Source: PALSA-1180 sp964624625
Lineage (GTDB): Bacteria; Oederibacteriota; Muellerivitia; Muellerivitales; Muellerivitaceae
Reading direction: 5' to 3'
DNA: 56,818 nt
Assembly (NCBI GenBank): GCA_964624625.1
Contig: CAZUXW010000011.1
Location: 1-56,818 of the forward strand
The notes beneath the pieces are model-generated. The model searched no databases. It saw only the letters and a list, made by a program, of their open reading frames with translations, and was not told the DNA's origin. The position numbers were made by a program, and so were the translations under genes. Each line of letters opens with the position of its first letter. Within the stretch, counting starts at the first letter, position 1. Positions 17,314 to 26,629 of this stretch are shown here, in pieces.

Positions 17314-19274
17314 TCACGCTCGACGAAAAAATAAAAAAAATCCAAGGACCCATCTTAATCCTGGGAGCCAGCGGCTTTATCGGCGCCAATTTACTCCGGA
17401 CCCTTTTAAAACACCGGCAGGACTGCTTCGGAACCTATTTCCACACCCCCGCCTGGCGGCTGGAGGGCCTCCCGCCGGCCAATATCCTCCAAGCCGACCT
17501 GCTGGTCGATTCAAACCTGGACTTCCTGTTAAACCGCCTCCAGCCTAAAACCATCTTTAACTGCACGGCCTACGGCGCCTATTCCTTCGAGGCCGAAAGC
17601 GCCTTGATCTATAAAACCAATTTCAACCTGACCGAGAAAATCCTCAGCCGCCTCGACCCCCAGTCCATCGGAGCCTATATCCATGCCGGCAGTTCCTCCG
17701 AATATGGGGATCATGCCTCGGGCCCGGCCGAATCCGACCTCCCCTTCCCCAACAGCGACTACGCGGTGTCAAAAGTGGCTTCGGCGAACCTGCTTTATTT
17801 TTACGGGAAGAAAAAGGGCCTGGCCTGCGCCAACTTGAGGCTCTATTCGGTTTACGGGCCCCTGGAGGACGCTTCCCGGCTGGTCCCGAAAATCGTCGAA
17901 TTCGGAGCCAAGGGCCAATATCCGGAGCTGGTCAACCCGGACATATCCCGGGACTTCGTCTATATCGATGACGTCAGCGAGGCCTTTTTCGACGCGGCCC
18001 TGAACCTGAAAATCGCCAACTACGGCGACTCCTTTAACATCGGCAGCGGCAAAAAAACCACCATCGCCGAGGTCGCCAAAACCGCCGCAAAGATCTTCGG
18101 GATCAAAGAGCCTCCCGTCTTCAACACCATGGCCAACCGCCGCTGGGACCTGAGCAACTGGTTCGCCGACACCAAGAAGGCCAAAAAGGCCCTGGGCTGG
18201 GAGGCCCGCACTTCCTTCGCCGAGGGGCTCCAGGCGGCCGCCGAGTGGTACCAGGGGCTGGAGGACAAGGATAAATACGCCAAGTCCTCCAAACTGTTTG
18301 AGCTGGATTCCAAGCACAGCGTCTCCGCCATCATCGCCTGCTATAAGGACAACCAGGCCATCCCCCTCATGTACGACCGGCTTAAGAAAACCTTCGACAA
18401 GATGAAAATCGACTATGAGATCATCTTCGTCAACGACAACAGCCCCGACGACAGCGAGGCCATCATCGCGGGCCTGTCCCAAAAGGACCGGCACGTGGTG
18501 GGCATTTCCCACTCGAGGAACTTCGGGTCCCAGGCCGCCTTCCGGAGCGGGTTGGAAATCGCCACCAAAAACTCCTGCGTCCTGTTGGACGGCGATCTGC
18601 AGGATCCGCCCGAACTGATCGAGCCCTTCGTGGAAAAATGGCGGGAAGGCTACGACGTCGTCTATGGCCGCCGCGTCAAGCGGGAGGCTCCCTTCTATAT
18701 GCAAATGGCCTACAAACTCTTCTACCGTATTTTCCAGTATTTCTCCTACATGCCGATCCCCAGGGACGCGGGCGATTTTTCCCTCATCGACCGCCGGGTC
18801 GTCCAAGCGATCCTGCAATTTCCCGAGAGGGACTTTTTCCTGCGGGGAGTAAGGGCCTACGTTGGATTCAAGCAAACCGGGGTGGATTACAACCGGGCGG
18901 AGAGGGTCTTCGGAAGATCCACCAACAACCTATTCAAGAACCTGGACTGGGCGAAAAAAGGGATCCTGTCCTACAGCTACACGCCCCTGACCATCGTCAG
19001 TTTCGCGGGGGGCCTCTTGTTTTTATTCAGCGCCGGCCTCGCCGTCGTCCAAGTCGCGCTGAGGCTGCTGCTGCCGGACCTGGCCCCCAAGGGGACCACC
19101 ACCGTCCTGATCGCCATCTTGTTCTTCGGGTCCATTAATTTGTTCGCGCTGGCCATCCTGGGGGAATATATCGCCAAAATTTTCGAAGAGGTAAAACAGC
19201 GGCCCCATTTCGTGCGGCGAAGCATCATCAAGGGCGGGGAAATCCGGTCGGTCTCGGAAAATCAAAAGGGCTGA
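17310..19274 (+). CDS. Fusion: NAD-dependent sugar epimerase/dehydratase and GT2 glycosyltransferase
   Basis: A 654-residue two-enzyme fusion. Residues 1 to about 315 are an extended-SDR sugar epimerase/dehydratase: Rossmann motif LGASGFIGANLL, catalytic-type SSSEYG and YAVSK, and RDFVYIDDV. From about 335 a GT2 domain of the polyprenyl-phosphate glycosyltransferase type follows: SAIIACYKDN, VNDNSPDDS, SRNFGSQAAF and the metal-binding DGDLQDPPE. Two C-terminal membrane helices follow (about 565-630), as in GtrB/ArnC-like enzymes. The ATG at 17310 is preceded by GAAGGA at 9 nt and overlaps the transketolase stop. The join suggests that the sugar made by the epimerase is passed directly to a polyprenyl-phosphate carrier at the membrane. 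The domain calls are firm; the substrate is not known. Confidence 0.88.
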   Translation: MITLDEKIKKIQGPILILGASGFIGANLLRTLLKHRQDCFGTYFHTPAWRLEGLPPANILQADLLVDSNLDFLLNRLQPKTIFNCTAYGAYSFEAESALIYKTNFNLTEKILSRLDPQSIGAYIHAGSSSEYGDHASGPAESDLPFPNSDYAVSKVASANLLYFYGKKKGLACANLRLYSVYGPLEDASRLVPKIVEFGAKGQYPELVNPDISRDFVYIDDVSEAFFDAALNLKIANYGDSFNIGSGKKTTIAEVAKTAAKIFGIKEPPVFNTMANRRWDLSNWFADTKKAKKALGWEARTSFAEGLQAAAEWYQGLEDKDKYAKSSKLFELDSKHSVSAIIACYKDNQAIPLMYDRLKKTFDKMKIDYEIIFVNDNSPDDSEAIIAGLSQKDRHVVGISHSRNFGSQAAFRSGLEIATKNSCVLLDGDLQDPPELIEPFVEKWREGYDVVYGRRVKREAPFYMQMAYKLFYRIFQYFSYMPIPRDAGDFSLIDRRVVQAILQFPERDFFLRGVRAYVGFKQTGVDYNRAERVFGRSTNNLFKNLDWAKKGILSYSYTPLTIVSFAGGLLFLFSAGLAVVQVALRLLLPDLAPKGTTTVLIAILFFGSINLFALAILGEYIAKIFEEVKQRPHFVRRSIIKGGEIRSVSENQKG

Positions 19275-19302
19275 CGCAGCCATAAAATCCCAGGGGCTCC
19301 CA

Positions 19303-20163
19303 TTGGAAACGAAAAATAAACCCGCCGAACGGCAGAACCTCCTCAAGGTCGAAAAGGAGCATTGGAAGCCTCCGGTTTATTCGCGACGGCCGGGGCTGGC
19401 CTCCCGGGCCAAATTAGCCTTCTTTCGTTTTTTGGACCTGCAGGCGGGAACCATTTGGCGGGACCTGTCGGAACTTCTTCCCTCGGTCAAGGGGACGGTG
19501 GTGGACGTGGGCTGCGGCATCCAGCCTTTCCGCCACATGTTTTCCCCCGAAACCCGGTACATCGGCCTGGACACAGTGGACTCCAAGGCCCACTTCGGGT
19601 ACGAAACCCCGGACACGCGCTACTATTCGGGAATCACTTGGCCCCTGCCGGCTAAATCAGCCGATTTTATTCTTTGTACCGAGACCTTGGAGCATATCCC
19701 GGACCCAGGCCCTTTTTTGGACGAGGCCTTCCGCTGCTTGAAGCCGGGCGGTAGGCTGTTGCTGACGGTTCCCTTCGCCGCCCGCTGGCACTTTATTCCT
19801 TACGATTACTGGCGCTACACGCCCTCCGGGTTGGACCGCCTCTTGAAGGAAGCCGGATTCCACGACACCCGGGTTTTCGCCAGGGGCAACCAGCTGACGG
19901 TCGTCTGCTATAAATTGATGGCCTTTATTTTTTCGCTCTTATTCCCCAAGCACTCGGATTTTCTGTTTGAGTCCTTGTGCCGCTTGGTCGGTTTGTTGGC
20001 CCTGCCCCTTTTCTTGGCCGCGGCGGTCCTCGCCAACCTCACGTTGGGTAAATCCGGATCGGTGGATTGCCTGGGATTTACGGTGTTGTCGGAAAGGCCG
20101 GGCAAAAACCATAAAGCCGCCCCTCAACCAAAACCCACCAAGTCCGCTGTCCCCCCCCATTAG
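19303..20163 (+). CDS. SAM-dependent methyltransferase with hydrophobic C-terminus
   Basis: Class I methyltransferase, 286 residues. Motif I is VVDVGCGIQPF. A post-I acidic position (YIGLDTVD) and the motif around LCTETLEHIPDPGPFLDEAFRCLKPGGRLLLTVPF are typical of the Methyltransf_11 group. Residues about 200-250 contain one or two hydrophobic stretches (KLMAFIFSLLF; LVGLLALPLFLAAAVLANL), suggesting membrane attachment. Start is TTG at 19303 with AGGGG about 7 nt upstream, 28 bp after the epimerase-GT2 gene, so it is probably the last gene of the transketolase operon. It converges on the minus-strand array. I infer methylation of the lipid-linked sugar or glycan made by this operon; the acceptor is unproven. 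Confidence 0.82.
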   Translation: METKNKPAERQNLLKVEKEHWKPPVYSRRPGLASRAKLAFFRFLDLQAGTIWRDLSELLPSVKGTVVDVGCGIQPFRHMFSPETRYIGLDTVDSKAHFGYETPDTRYYSGITWPLPAKSADFILCTETLEHIPDPGPFLDEAFRCLKPGGRLLLTVPFAARWHFIPYDYWRYTPSGLDRLLKEAGFHDTRVFARGNQLTVVCYKLMAFIFSLLFPKHSDFLFESLCRLVGLLALPLFLAAAVLANLTLGKSGSVDCLGFTVLSERPGKNHKAAPQPKPTKSAVPPH

Positions 20164-20209
20164 GCCGGGGGGTCCAAGGGAACAACAATATTTTCAAGGA
20201 AATAACTGG

Positions 20210-22855
20210 TTAACGGGAGGACGCTGGCGCCGGCGGTTGGTCCAGCCCATTCATCAGCCGATCCGGCCCCCCTGCCTCCGAAAAATAGACCTGCGGTATG
20301 CTTTGCTCATGCTGGAGGTAGATATCATATTCCACCCGATGTTGGCCCGCGGCCAGATCCAGGCTCGCCGTCGCCGGCAGGGGATTCCATTCGGGCCGGA
20401 GGTAGAAAAGCTGTCGTCCATCCACCTGGAACTTCACGTAATCATTGGTCCGGACCTTGAAGGTCACCTTGCCGGCCGCCGGAAGATTAACGCTGCCCCG
20501 CAGGTTTACCAGCCGGCCCCACATGGGCGACGGCACGGCCGAGTATAAATCACCCACACTCTCCTCTTGGGCGATGACCCCGTAACCCAGGATATACCTT
20601 CCCTCCAAATAATCCCTGGTCCAATTCTCCTCGGGAACCCTTTGGCTGTAAAACAAAAGTCCGGGGTGGTCCGGTATATCGGAAGGCGGGACCACCGCGC
20701 GGCGGCAGGCGATCCGCTTGTCCGGCCAGCCCCCTAAATAAATGATGTCCCAAACCGCGTTCTTGAACTGGCTTTCGATCTTGGCCTTGATCGCGTTGTC
20801 GTAGATATGCATCAATACGATCGCTGATTTAGGCTTGTCGCCCGGTTTCAGGAAAATAGGATTGGACTCCCGGAGGGAGTAAAGATCGTAGCCCTGGTCC
20901 AGGACGCATTGGGCGACCCCGGAAACGAACAAGGGATACCCCGCGATGAAAACCCTGTCCTGGCCGGAAAATTGTTTCACTTGGTTGGAAACGGTTTTCT
21001 CCACCCGGTCCCCCGTGAAAAAGGTGTTCAAAACCTTCAAGGTCGTGCCCTGCGCCGCCCAGGCTAAATAGAGGGCCAATACCAGGCCTGCCATCAGGCC
21101 CAAAGGCTTCCCGGTAAAGGCCGATTTGAAAGCCAGGTAAAATTGGTTGGCGCCCAAGCCCGCCAGAACCGCCAGGGGCGCCACGCAGCCGACCAGTTTG
21201 CCGCTATGGGGATCCACCGAGAGCACATGGGGCGAGATGCCCACCAAGGCGCTGATCAAAAGAAAAACCTTCATCCAGGACGGCTGAATGAACAGGGCGG
21301 CCAAGCCTAGGACGGAAAAAGCGATGAAGTGGTAGTCGAAAAAAGCGTCGCCGGACAGGTTCATGTCACCCCGGTCATCGCCGGTGAGGAATAAGGTCGT
21401 CAGGGATTCAACGGTTTTTTTAAACATGGTCCCAAAACGCTCCAGCCCGAAATGGACGGAGAGGTTGGAGGTGTCGTGGAAAATCGAGAGGCCGGAGGCG
21501 TGGGCCGCCACCAGGGGCTGGACCGCCATGGGATAGATGACCAGTCCGGCCAAAAAAACGCCGATAAAAAACCGCGGCAGCAGGGAGGCGGGTTTCCCGG
21601 GGCTTGCGGAACGAAATGACGAGAAAAACAAGAACCATAAAACCGCCAGAAGGCACAAGGCGACCCAGGGCCGGGACAGGAAAGTGACCCACCCGCTTTG
21701 TTTCGCGAGGAAATTATTGACCAGCAGAAAACAAAAAATCCAGCCGAGCAGGGTTCCCCAGCCGATGGGCAGATCCCAGGGGGCGGATTCCTCGCGCCGG
21801 TAGAACCAAATCCAAAGAAAAACAGCAACGACCAGGAATAACAGCCAGGGCCTTACGGAGGTGTAGTTGTAAGGCATGAAGCCCAGGGTCAAACCCCAAT
21901 AAATAAAATGCTTCCAGCTGGGGTTTTTAAACAACCGCAGGGTCATGAGCATGCCGAAGGCCACCGCCATCGGCACCGTCACGTTGGTATAGCCGATTTG
22001 GGCGGCGATGATCATGGGCTTGCTCACCGCGCCCAAAGCCGCCGCGATCAGTCCCACCCTGCGGCCACCGACCTCCTTGCCCAGGAGGTAAAAGAGCCAA
22101 ATTCCCGCCAGGTCGATCAACCCGCAGCCGAAGCGTTGAATGAAGACGGCGTAGGCGTTCGGCATCAGGGCCCATAGGCCCGCCAGGAAGTAGGAAAAAA
22201 ACGGCTCCCGGTTGGCGATGGGCATGAGGAAGGGGCGTTCTTTAAACTCATAAATGGCCCTGGGATCCGTAATACCCACCGCGTTGTCATCCCAATAAAT
22301 CCCAGGCGCCTCATGGACCTTGTACATCCGGAAATAGACCGCCACGGCGAAGATCGCCCAAAACCAAAGCCTGGCCCAGCCCTTGGACATGTCCTCGGGA
22401 GAGCCGGAAGCCGGAATGAACCTCCAAAATGCCAGCACCAGTCCCATCCCCAAGCCGAATTGAACCAAGGGGTTCGGCAGCTTGAAATTGCCCAGAAAGG
22501 AAAAAGCGTAGGTAAAATTCGGGTAGGCTCCCAGCGACAGCGCGGTCAAGACCCAGCCCAGGCCCACCAACAACAGGACATTTTTGAGGCTGGTCAAATT
22601 CAGGATATAAGAAGCCCCCATCAACAGGGCAACCAGGAGGAAAACCTTTTCAGCGTTGGGATCGTGGTTCACCCGGGAAAATAGCCAAAAACCTGCGGCG
22701 GCGGCCAATAGAAACTTGTTCCAGGCGGCCGGTCCCAGGTTCTCAACAACCGGGGCGGAAGCCGGGGCTTCCAAGTGAAGGAGGGGTCCTTTTTTTGTCC
22801 GCGGGGGGGCTTTTTTCCTGGCGGCCGCAGGCAATTTCTTTCGTTTGGAAGGCAT
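20210..22855 (-). CDS. GT-C membrane glycosyltransferase with PA14-like C-terminus (array copy 1)
   Basis: An 881-residue polytopic protein, the last gene of the long minus-strand run. I use ATG at 22855; a TTG six codons earlier is possible. The N-terminal tail is polybasic (MPSKRKKLPAAARKK, RTKK) before the first helix at about 45. In the first large periplasmic loop, YFRMYKVHEAPGIYWDDNAV has D189-D190 where ArnT/PMT enzymes have an acidic pair. It is followed by REPFFSYFLAGLWALMP, a motif shared with its paralogues. About 11-12 helices run to about 640. The C-terminal region, about 800-880, has a PA14-like sandwich (GSVNLPAAGKVTFKVRTNDYVKFQVDG; LDLAAGQHRVEYDIYL). The NHL propeller gene ends 90 bp upstream. 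Expected role is periplasmic sugar transfer from a lipid donor. It is the copy with the best-preserved acidic pair. Confidence 0.78.
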   Translation of the reverse strand: MPSKRKKLPAAARKKAPPRTKKGPLLHLEAPASAPVVENLGPAAWNKFLLAAAAGFWLFSRVNHDPNAEKVFLLVALLMGASYILNLTSLKNVLLLVGLGWVLTALSLGAYPNFTYAFSFLGNFKLPNPLVQFGLGMGLVLAFWRFIPASGSPEDMSKGWARLWFWAIFAVAVYFRMYKVHEAPGIYWDDNAVGITDPRAIYEFKERPFLMPIANREPFFSYFLAGLWALMPNAYAVFIQRFGCGLIDLAGIWLFYLLGKEVGGRRVGLIAAALGAVSKPMIIAAQIGYTNVTVPMAVAFGMLMTLRLFKNPSWKHFIYWGLTLGFMPYNYTSVRPWLLFLVVAVFLWIWFYRREESAPWDLPIGWGTLLGWIFCFLLVNNFLAKQSGWVTFLSRPWVALCLLAVLWFLFFSSFRSASPGKPASLLPRFFIGVFLAGLVIYPMAVQPLVAAHASGLSIFHDTSNLSVHFGLERFGTMFKKTVESLTTLFLTGDDRGDMNLSGDAFFDYHFIAFSVLGLAALFIQPSWMKVFLLISALVGISPHVLSVDPHSGKLVGCVAPLAVLAGLGANQFYLAFKSAFTGKPLGLMAGLVLALYLAWAAQGTTLKVLNTFFTGDRVEKTVSNQVKQFSGQDRVFIAGYPLFVSGVAQCVLDQGYDLYSLRESNPIFLKPGDKPKSAIVLMHIYDNAIKAKIESQFKNAVWDIIYLGGWPDKRIACRRAVVPPSDIPDHPGLLFYSQRVPEENWTRDYLEGRYILGYGVIAQEESVGDLYSAVPSPMWGRLVNLRGSVNLPAAGKVTFKVRTNDYVKFQVDGRQLFYLRPEWNPLPATASLDLAAGQHRVEYDIYLQHEQSIPQVYFSEAGGPDRLMNGLDQPPAPASSR

Positions 22856-22945
22856 CGATCCATCCGTCCTCAATAAATTTCAACCGAAATAAAATAAATC
22901 CCGGGACCCAAAATCATAATCCCAACTTCGCCCGCCGGGAACCAG

Positions 22946-23914
22946 TTATGGTTTCTCACCCACGATTTCATAAAGGGTCACAAAGTCCCCGCCGCAGGTG
23001 ATGATCCTGTCATTCGCGACAATATCAATTCCCATGATTTGATCGATCGCTTTTTCCATATGGGCCTCATCCACCAGCGACCCAAGCCACTTGCCATCCG
23101 GGCCGTAAACATTCGATGGATTTCCATACCCTCCCGCGAATAGACGGCCCTTGGAATCCAGGGCTAAATCTTCGACGGGCGACTCGGTCTTGATCGCCCG
23201 AAGCATTTTCCCGTTTTCATCAAATACTTGAACCCGGTTGTTTTGGGCGTCCTGGGCCGACACGTAATAAAGCCCTTTGCCGTCCATGATGGCGCTGGAA
23301 ACTCCCCCCATCTCTTTCTGGCCTTCCCAAACGTTTATCAGCTCGCCCTTCAACGAAATCCGGGCTAGCCGGTTATTGGCCGCGTTGGAAACCAAGAGCG
23401 AATCGCCTCCCCAGCCCACCCGCCTGGGTCCGTAGAAAAATCCGAAATGAGTCAAGTCGAGGCTGTTCAAAAGTTTCCCGTTTAAGTCGAATTCCTTAAC
23501 CGCTGAGTTCCAGGTGTCGAGCACGAACAGATCCCCTTTCCGGTCCGTGGCGATGGAGGAGGGTTCACGGAACTCCAAAGGTTTGGTGCCGGCCTTTCCC
23601 CACTTACGGATCAGTTTTCCCTTAAAATCAAACAGGAGAACCTGGCTGTTCAGGTTGTCGGTGATGGCCAGCTCATCGGGGCCAGCCGCCACGATATCGT
23701 TGGCGAAAATAGGCTTTCCCAGGGTCTCCGTTCCGGAGAATTGAAGGACCTGCCTCACGACAAAATATCGGGGCTTGGATCTAAACCCGTTTTTAAAAAG
23801 GCCGGGACCGTACAAGACACCCAAAATCACCAGAACCGCCGCCAAAAACCAGCCAAAGGAAAGGCCTCCGCTTTTTTTGACGCCCGCGGCCTGGGGTAAT
23901 GAAGATTCTTTCAT
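22946..23914 (-). CDS. Membrane-anchored NHL-repeat beta-propeller protein (copy 1)
   Basis: A 322-residue protein with one N-terminal transmembrane anchor (about 20-40, FGWFLAAVLVILGVLYGPGLF) and a periplasmic six-bladed NHL propeller. Repeated blades read IANDIVAAGPDELAITDN-like, SSIATDRKGDLFVLDTWNS, DGKGLYYVSAQDAQNNRVQVFD and DLALDSKGRLFAGGY. GAGGAG precedes the ATG by about 12 nt. It lies between two GT-C genes in the same direction and shares FKGKLIRKWGK and EFREPS with the second copy at 26630-27679. NHL propellers commonly bind proteins, RNA or glycans. I infer a partner or scaffold of the adjacent glycosyltransferases; no catalytic residues are evident. Confidence 0.82.
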   Translation of the reverse strand: MKESSLPQAAGVKKSGGLSFGWFLAAVLVILGVLYGPGLFKNGFRSKPRYFVVRQVLQFSGTETLGKPIFANDIVAAGPDELAITDNLNSQVLLFDFKGKLIRKWGKAGTKPLEFREPSSIATDRKGDLFVLDTWNSAVKEFDLNGKLLNSLDLTHFGFFYGPRRVGWGGDSLLVSNAANNRLARISLKGELINVWEGQKEMGGVSSAIMDGKGLYYVSAQDAQNNRVQVFDENGKMLRAIKTESPVEDLALDSKGRLFAGGYGNPSNVYGPDGKWLGSLVDEAHMEKAIDQIMGIDIVANDRIITCGGDFVTLYEIVGEKP

Positions 23915-24065
23915 GGTGAAATTCCGCTCCTCGTAATTTTAGTGTTTTTCCGCAGTGACATCGGGCCAATCCCTTGAATGGAACCGGACAGTTCGGGTCC
24001 AACAGGCTTTCGCGGCCCCTCCCCCTCCAACCGGCATGGAGCGAAGCGCGGTTATTATCCCCTAT

Positions 24066-26579
24066 TTAAGGTTGGCTGTCCAAAGGTGGTTGCCCCAAAA
24101 GCCATCCCGCTCCCCCGCCCGGCGGAGTTACCTTGATTTCTGTCAATTTTAACAACCGTCGGAAAGTGGAAACGTAGGAAACCTGGTGGAGGCCCCTTTT
24201 CAAATAAATTTTCCGGATGGTTTCAGGCAGGGCTTCCTGCGGCCGCAAGGCGGCGATGGTCTTTCCGTCGATGGATAGGACATTCACATCAATAGTGGGG
24301 GGAAGGGTAAAAACGTAATCCCCGTCCAAAGGAAGGTTGACCTGTCCGTCCACCCGGACGGACATGAACTCGTTGGTTCCCGGCGGGAAATCCGTTTTCC
24401 AGGAAGGTACCCGGTCATCCCACCAAACCATGCCGCGGCCCACGCCGTAATCCTTCCAATAAAACCGCCTCCGCCAATATTCCTTGGGCACCCTCTCGAT
24501 GTAAAAGAGCTTGCCCTTGGTTTCCGCCAAGGCGTCCATGGGAATAACCGCCCGGAGCATGAAACGGGGTATGTCCGGGTTGGGGCACTCAATCACGCTC
24601 CATTGGGCTTGGGGAAACTCGGCGCGGACCCGGTCCTCAATGGGCTTGTCAAACCTGGTCGAACCATACATCAGAAACACGATATCTTTTCCTTTTTGGC
24701 CCGGTTCCAGGTAGATGGGGTTGGGATCGTTCAAGGTATAGGCTTCCTTCTGGTCGCAAAGGACCGTCAGGGCCGGCGTAGCGAATTCCGGATAATGAAC
24801 CGAGATGATAACCCGGTACTTTTCCCAATCCTTGTCCAACTGCTCGCCGATTTTAGCGTCGTTGCTCTTGAAAGCCATCCAAGTCCGGATACCCTCGAAG
24901 GTTTTCTGGGCGTCCCAAGCCCACAGTGCCGCCAGCAGGACCGCCAATACCAGCCGTTTGGTCAGGCTCTTCGATTCCTTTCGGAAAAAATTCAAAAAGG
25001 CGTCAAAACCCCAGGCTCCTATTAACAGCAGGGGCGGAACGGCGCTTTCCACCCGGCCCGTGTGGGGATGGTTGGAAAAAACAAGGGAGGTCATCCCCAC
25101 CAGGGCCATGAGCAATACGGCCGCCAGCCTCCAGGAGGGACGGGCGATGAAATAAGCGAGACCAATGACCATGCCTAGTTCGGGAAAACTCTCGAAGTAA
25201 GACTGGCCCGGGAGGGGATAACGGCTGACGTCATCGGTGGGTTGCCCAAACATGACGGAAAAGAAAAAATAAATATTGTGGAATATCCCCTTCAAGGCGC
25301 CGCTCAAGGGCAGGGGCCCCTCGCCTCCCATGAAAACCGAGCTTTGGGTGGTGTGTTCGGAATAGGATGGATGCAGGTACACCGGTGCCATCAGGATGGC
25401 GGTCAGGAAGGCCCCCGTGGCCCAGCCAAAAAGACGCCGGTTGGCTTCGTGACCCTTGGTTTGGGGATAGGTTTTCACGTAGACGGTTAACAGGGATGCC
25501 GCCACCAATCCCAAAAACCAGGACTTGGCCAAGATGGCGACCAGGGGGTTGCTTACCGGAAGGTAATTATTTTTGTAAAAAAACAGGATGGCCCAGGACA
25601 GCCAGCAGCCCCCCGCCAACAGCAGCGGCCAAAAGCCCTTTGGTTTTTCCTTGCCGCTGAAAAAGACCCACAATAAAACCAGGCTGATCACCGAGGGGGT
25701 CCAGGGACGGAAGGGCACGTAGCAATAAGCTCCAAAAGCCACGGCGGCTCCCCAATATAGGAAGCGGGCCAAGGTAGGCTTTTGGATCAGGCGGAAGAAA
25801 AAAACCATCACCCAAATGGCCGCCAAGGCCGCGGTATTTTGTCCCATCCCAAAGTAATTCCAAATGGTCATCGGAAGGGAAACGGCCCAGAAGGCCATCA
25901 GGATCAGTCCCAGGCGGCGGCCCCGAAGGGTGCTGCCCAGGAGATAAAGGCCCCAAATCGCGATCAAGTCGATCACCGTGCAGCTGAATCGGATGATCCA
26001 GACTCCGCCGGCGCTGGGAAGCAATTCCCAAAGCCCCGCGGTCAAGTAGGGGAAAAAAGCTTCCCTCTGGCCCCATGGAAAAAGCAGGTGGTTTTGGTGG
26101 GCATCGACGATGGCGGCGATATCCCCTGTCACGACCTGGTTGTCGAACCAAAAGGGAGCGCTGGGTTCCAAAGGATGGTAAAACCGCCAGAAGAAACAAA
26201 GCCCAAAAAAGAAGGCGAACCAAGGATAGGCCTGCCACCGGGGCATCGCAACCGCCTCCTCCCCGCCGGGGCTCCGGCGGAAAGCGAATACGAGAGTGGC
26301 GAAACCCAGCGCCAGTAAGGACGGGTGCACCAACAGCCTCGCGGCCAGGCCGTCCGCGGCGAGCAGGAGATGGAAATTCGGAAGGGAAAAAATTCCCGCG
26401 ACCGTCAGGGCCAGTCCCGTCAACAGGAATAATTCGGAATTCGCCCCCGAGCCCCCCGGTTCGGTCTCGGGCGGACCGGCCTGATTACGGCGGAACCCGG
26501 AATTAGGTTTTTCTTTTTTAGCGGCGGAACCGCCGCCCTTTTTTTTCGGAGAAACTTTTGATCTTCGAGCCGAAGCCAT
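24066..26579 (-). CDS. GT-C membrane glycosyltransferase with PA14-like C-terminus (array copy 2)
   Basis: An 837-residue relative of the copy at 30343-32862; both end in KVTPPGGG...W.LG. The ATG at 26579 has AGGAG upstream. The polybasic N-tail (ARRSKVSPKKKGGG, KKEK) is followed by helices from about 48. The short SLPNFH motif after helix 1 recurs in other copies as LPNYH or FPNYS. The catalytic-loop region FFWRFYHPLEPSAPFWFDNQ has D146 followed by Asn rather than an acid. REAFFPYLTAGLWELLP follows. The C-terminal residues about 745-830 form a single beta-sandwich (GQVNLPLDGDYVFTLPPTI; LSIDGKTIAALRP; LKRGLHQVSY). NHL genes lie on both sides. Presumed function is sugar transfer on the outer face. 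The altered acidic motif leaves catalysis uncertain. Confidence 0.78.
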   Translation of the reverse strand: MASARRSKVSPKKKGGGSAAKKEKPNSGFRRNQAGPPETEPGGSGANSELFLLTGLALTVAGIFSLPNFHLLLAADGLAARLLVHPSLLALGFATLVFAFRRSPGGEEAVAMPRWQAYPWFAFFFGLCFFWRFYHPLEPSAPFWFDNQVVTGDIAAIVDAHQNHLLFPWGQREAFFPYLTAGLWELLPSAGGVWIIRFSCTVIDLIAIWGLYLLGSTLRGRRLGLILMAFWAVSLPMTIWNYFGMGQNTAALAAIWVMVFFFRLIQKPTLARFLYWGAAVAFGAYCYVPFRPWTPSVISLVLLWVFFSGKEKPKGFWPLLLAGGCWLSWAILFFYKNNYLPVSNPLVAILAKSWFLGLVAASLLTVYVKTYPQTKGHEANRRLFGWATGAFLTAILMAPVYLHPSYSEHTTQSSVFMGGEGPLPLSGALKGIFHNIYFFFSVMFGQPTDDVSRYPLPGQSYFESFPELGMVIGLAYFIARPSWRLAAVLLMALVGMTSLVFSNHPHTGRVESAVPPLLLIGAWGFDAFLNFFRKESKSLTKRLVLAVLLAALWAWDAQKTFEGIRTWMAFKSNDAKIGEQLDKDWEKYRVIISVHYPEFATPALTVLCDQKEAYTLNDPNPIYLEPGQKGKDIVFLMYGSTRFDKPIEDRVRAEFPQAQWSVIECPNPDIPRFMLRAVIPMDALAETKGKLFYIERVPKEYWRRRFYWKDYGVGRGMVWWDDRVPSWKTDFPPGTNEFMSVRVDGQVNLPLDGDYVFTLPPTIDVNVLSIDGKTIAALRPQEALPETIRKIYLKRGLHQVSYVSTFRRLLKLTEIKVTPPGGGAGWLLGQPPLDSQP

Positions 26580-26629
26580 CTCCGCTCCTGTTTTTTAGTT
26601 TAAACCAATTCCCCGGATCACAGCCCCGC

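Noticed and set aside
17769..18875. 368-residue minus-strand frame over the epimerase-GT2 fusion
   Set aside because: Antisense shadow; low-complexity Gly/Val/Asp-rich composition and no recognisable domain.
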